From Acropora yongei (lineage: Eukaryota; Cnidaria; Anthozoa; Scleractinia; Acroporidae), in assembly GCA_014634225.1 (NCBI GenBank), contig BLFN01000670.1, positions 37,501-47,500 on the forward strand: a stretch of 10,000 bases of DNA, written 5' to 3'. This document shows positions 7,971-10,000 of the stretch, one piece after another (within the stretch, counting starts at the first letter, position 1; every line of letters starts with the position of its first letter). The translations under genes were made by a program, and so were the position numbers. The notes under the pieces were generated by a model. It ran no database searches. It worked only from the letters and a program-made list of their open reading frames with translations, and was not told the origin of the DNA.

Positions 7971-8209
7971 CAGAATTGTAGGGACCAGAGTGTATTTTTG
8001 CTCCAGTTTTACTCCTGTTCGCATTTGTTTTTTTCTGAATACGAGACTGGTTCTATACCAGCATTGTAAGGAGGGGTGTGTATATATATTTTGTACCTTT
8101 TTTATGCCTGTTCCCATTTGTTTTTTTCTGAATACCAGACCTGTTCTATACCAGCATTGTAAGGAGCAGTGTGTATTTTGTACCAGTTTAATTCCTGTTA
8201 GCATTTGTT
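7971..8209. repeat. Second copy of the 5577-5815 block
   Basis: It carries the same rare TATATATA expansion (8078-8088) and the CAGACCTGTTC variant (8136-8146). It differs by CCTTTTTTATGCC where the partner has the usual CCAGTTTGATTCC, and by ACGAGACTGG near 8041. It is therefore an older copy or has been changed by exchange with other units. Confidence 0.85.
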
Positions 8210-8645
8210 TTTCTTCTAAATACCAGACTGGTTCTATACCGGCATTGTAGGGAGCAGTGTGTATTTTGTACCAGTTTGATTCTCGTTTGCATTTCTTTTT
8301 TCGTTAATACCAGAGTGGTTCTATACCAGCATTGTAAGGAGGGGTGTGTATTTTGTACCAGTTTGATTCTTGTTACCATTTGTTTTTTTCTGAATACCAG
8401 ACTGGTTTTATACCAGCATTTTAAGGAGCAGTGTGTATTTTGTACCAGTTTGATTCCGGTTAGCATTTGTTTTTTTCTGAATACCAGACTGGTTCTATAC
8501 CAGCATTGTCAGGACCAGTGTGTATTTTCCACCAGTTTGATTCTTGTTAGCATTTGTTTTTCTTCTGAATACCAGACTGATTCTATACCAGCATTATAAG
8601 GACCAGTGTGTATTTTAGACCAGTTTGGTTCCTGTTAGCATTTGT

Positions 8646-8783
8646 TTTTGCTGTGAATGTTAGACTGGTTCTATACCGCATTGTAAGGACCAGTATGTAT
8701 TTTTGCACCAGTTTGATTCCTGTTCGCATTTGTTTTCTTCTGAATACCTGACTGGTTCTATACCAGCATTGTATTTAAGGAGC
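8646..8783. repeat. Unit pair duplicated at 9720-9857
   Basis: The markers GCTGTGAATGTTAG (8650 and 9724), GCACCAGTTTGATT followed by TTCGCATTTGTTTTCTTC, GAATACCTGACTGG (8742 and 9817) and GTATT.AAGGAGCAG recur 1074-1075 bases apart, equal to about twelve units. The TTTAAGG insertion of this pair links it to the blocks at 3425, 6031 and 9040. Confidence 0.8.
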
Positions 8784-9475
8784 AGTGTGTATTTTGTACC
8801 AGTTTGATTCCTGTTAGCATTTGTTTTTCTTTTAAGTACAGAGACTGGTTCTATACCAGCATTGTAAGGACCAGTGTGTATTTTTGCTCCAGCTTGATTC
8901 CTGTTCGCATTTGTTTTTTTGCTGAACACCAGACGGGTTCTATACCACCATTGTAAGGAGCAGTGTGTATTTTGCACCAGTTTGATTTTATTCAGCATTT
9001 GTTTTTCTTGTGAATACGAGACTGGTTCTATACCAGCATTGTATTTAAGGAGCTGTGTGTATTTTGTACCTGTTTGATTCCTGTTACCATTTGTTTTTCT
9101 TTTGAATACCAGACTGGTTCTCTACCAGCATTGTAAGGAGCAGTGTGTATTTTGTACCAGTTTGATTTCTGTTAGCATTTGTTTTTCTCCTTAATACTAG
9201 ACTGATTCTGTAAAAGCATTGTTAGGAGCAGTGTGTATTTTGTACCAGTTTGATGTCTCTTAGCATTGTTTTTCTTCTGAATACCAGACTGGTTCTATGC
9301 CAGCATTGTAAGAAGCAGTGTGTATTTTGTACCAGTTTGATTTCTGTTAGCATTTGTTTTTCTTCTGAATACCAGACTGGTTCTATACCAGCATTGTAAG
9401 GACCAGTGTGTATTTTGCACCAGTTTGATTTCTGTTAGCATTTTGTTGTTCAGCTGAATTCCACACTGGTTCTAT
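8779..9475. repeat. Higher-order block, copy 3
   Basis: This is the partner of 5770-6465. It begins right after another TATTTAAGG-marked unit at 8771. Some units have changed since duplication: one near 9200 has a mutated CTGTAAAAGCATTG core, and the TTGTTGTTCA unit gained one T. The constant spacing to copy 2 shows that few net indels have accumulated. Confidence 0.9.
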
Positions 9476-10000
9476 ACTAGCAATTTAAGGACCAGTGTGT
9501 ATTTTGCACTAGTTTGATTTCTTTTAGCATGTGTTGTTCATCTGAATACCAGACTGATTCTCTATATCAGTAACCAGCATTGTAAGGACCAGTGTGTATT
9601 TGGCACCAGTTTGATTCCTGTTGGCATTTGTTTTTCTTCTGAATACCAGACTGGTTTTATACCAGCATTGTAAGGACCTGTATGTATTTTGTACCAGTTT
9701 GATTCCTGTTAGCATTTGTTTTTGCTGTGAATGTTAGACTGGTTCTTTACCAGCATTGTAAGGACCAGTTTGTATTTTTGCACCAGTTTGATTGCTGTTC
9801 GCATTTGTTTTCTTCTGAATACCTGACTGGTTCTATACCAGCTTTGTATTGAAGGAGCAGTGTGTATTTTGTACCAGTTTGATTCCTGTTAGCATTTTTT
9901 TTTCTTCTGAATACCAGACTGGTTCTATACCCGCATTGTAAGGAGTAGTGTGTATTTTGTACGAGTTTGATTTCTGTTAGCATTTGTTTTTCTCCTTAAT

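Larger units (their letters stand above)
2364..10000. repeat. 88-base satellite array with higher-order structure, continuing past the window
   Basis: Head-to-tail repeats begin abruptly at ATTGTAGGGACCAG near 2364 and run to the last base, where a unit is cut. Consensus landmarks per unit are ACCAGTGTGTATTTTGTACC (unit position 1-20), AGTTTGATTCCTGTTAGCAT (21-40), TTGTTTTTCTTCTGAATACC (41-60), AGACTGGTTCTATACCAGCA (61-80) and TTGTAAGG (81-88). The distance from GCATTGTAAGG at 7623 to the same at 7711 is exactly 88. Shorter 87-base units lack one base of the T-rich tract, and 89-90-base units have TTTTTGC before ACC. About 87 units fit. The consensus is T-rich on this strand (36 T, 19 A, 17 G, 16 C). 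Every unit holds four ACCAG boxes and a CTGGT-5-ACCAG inverted repeat. Most units differ from consensus at several bases, so the array is neither very young nor fully decayed. Centromeric, pericentromeric or subtelomeric location is possible but not shown. Confidence 0.97.

Noticed and set aside
2361..10000. Many 60-110-codon open frames on both strands within the array, with repeated residues such as LVLYQHCKE or KLVQNTHCSLQCWYRTSLVF
   Set aside because: They are translations of the 88-base satellite. They occur on both strands, begin and end wherever unit length changes frame, and show no codon-level constraint.
2364..10000. CRISPR array
   Set aside because: The repeats are directly adjacent with no unique spacers, and their units are variable, 88 bases long and arranged as a satellite. 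The setting is eukaryotic.
2364..10000. Tandem tRNA, 5S rRNA or other small RNA genes
   Set aside because: No A/B boxes, cloverleaf or conserved 5S internal control region can be read in the unit on either strand. The only fold is a five-base stem.
2364..10000. Telomeric repeat
   Set aside because: The unit contains no TTAGGG-like or other short G-rich telomere motif. A subtelomeric location cannot be tested from this window.

Overview
This window looks like AT-rich nuclear DNA from a eukaryote, most likely an invertebrate animal. That rests on splice-site-like sequences, AATAAA polyadenylation signals, a long non-coding spacer and a large satellite array. No species can be named from the sequence alone.

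Layout, left to right. Positions 1-346 are non-coding or 5' gene sequence, with a TATA-like box, a 16-base T run and a possible 38-base intron. Positions 347-1293 hold the only credible protein-coding sequence, on the + strand. It is two long overlapping reading frames (347-880 and 877-1293) that look like parts of one gene, separated either by a short intron or by a frameshift. The product is not recognised. It is rich in predicted beta-strand and has two segments that loosely resemble small chromatin-reader barrels, but this is inference only. AATAAA signals at 1670 and 1685 are candidate 3' ends.

Positions 1294-2363 are an AT-rich spacer. Most of it is an old tandem repeat with a period of roughly 260-280 bases, in two or three diverged copies, and it ends in a strong hairpin. 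From about 2364 to the right edge, and so over about 76% of the window, lies one continuous head-to-tail satellite array. Its basic unit is 88 bases (variants of 87-90), with roughly 87 units, and the array runs off the window.

The array is not a simple run of identical units. Variant units recur in the same order at fixed long distances (2606, 3009, 2394, 1074 and 708 bases), and one four-unit block of about 355 bases is repeated in tandem. This is higher-order structure made by repeated block duplication. One place (4147-4270) is broken by deletions and by a retroposon-like fragment with an (ACTT)n tail.

All the moderately long open frames inside the array, on both strands, are translations of the satellite, because 87-base units keep a frame open. 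They are not annotated as genes. The gene and the array are probably functionally unrelated. The one possible link is that each satellite unit, read on the gene's strand, contains a splice-acceptor-like and a splice-donor-like sequence.
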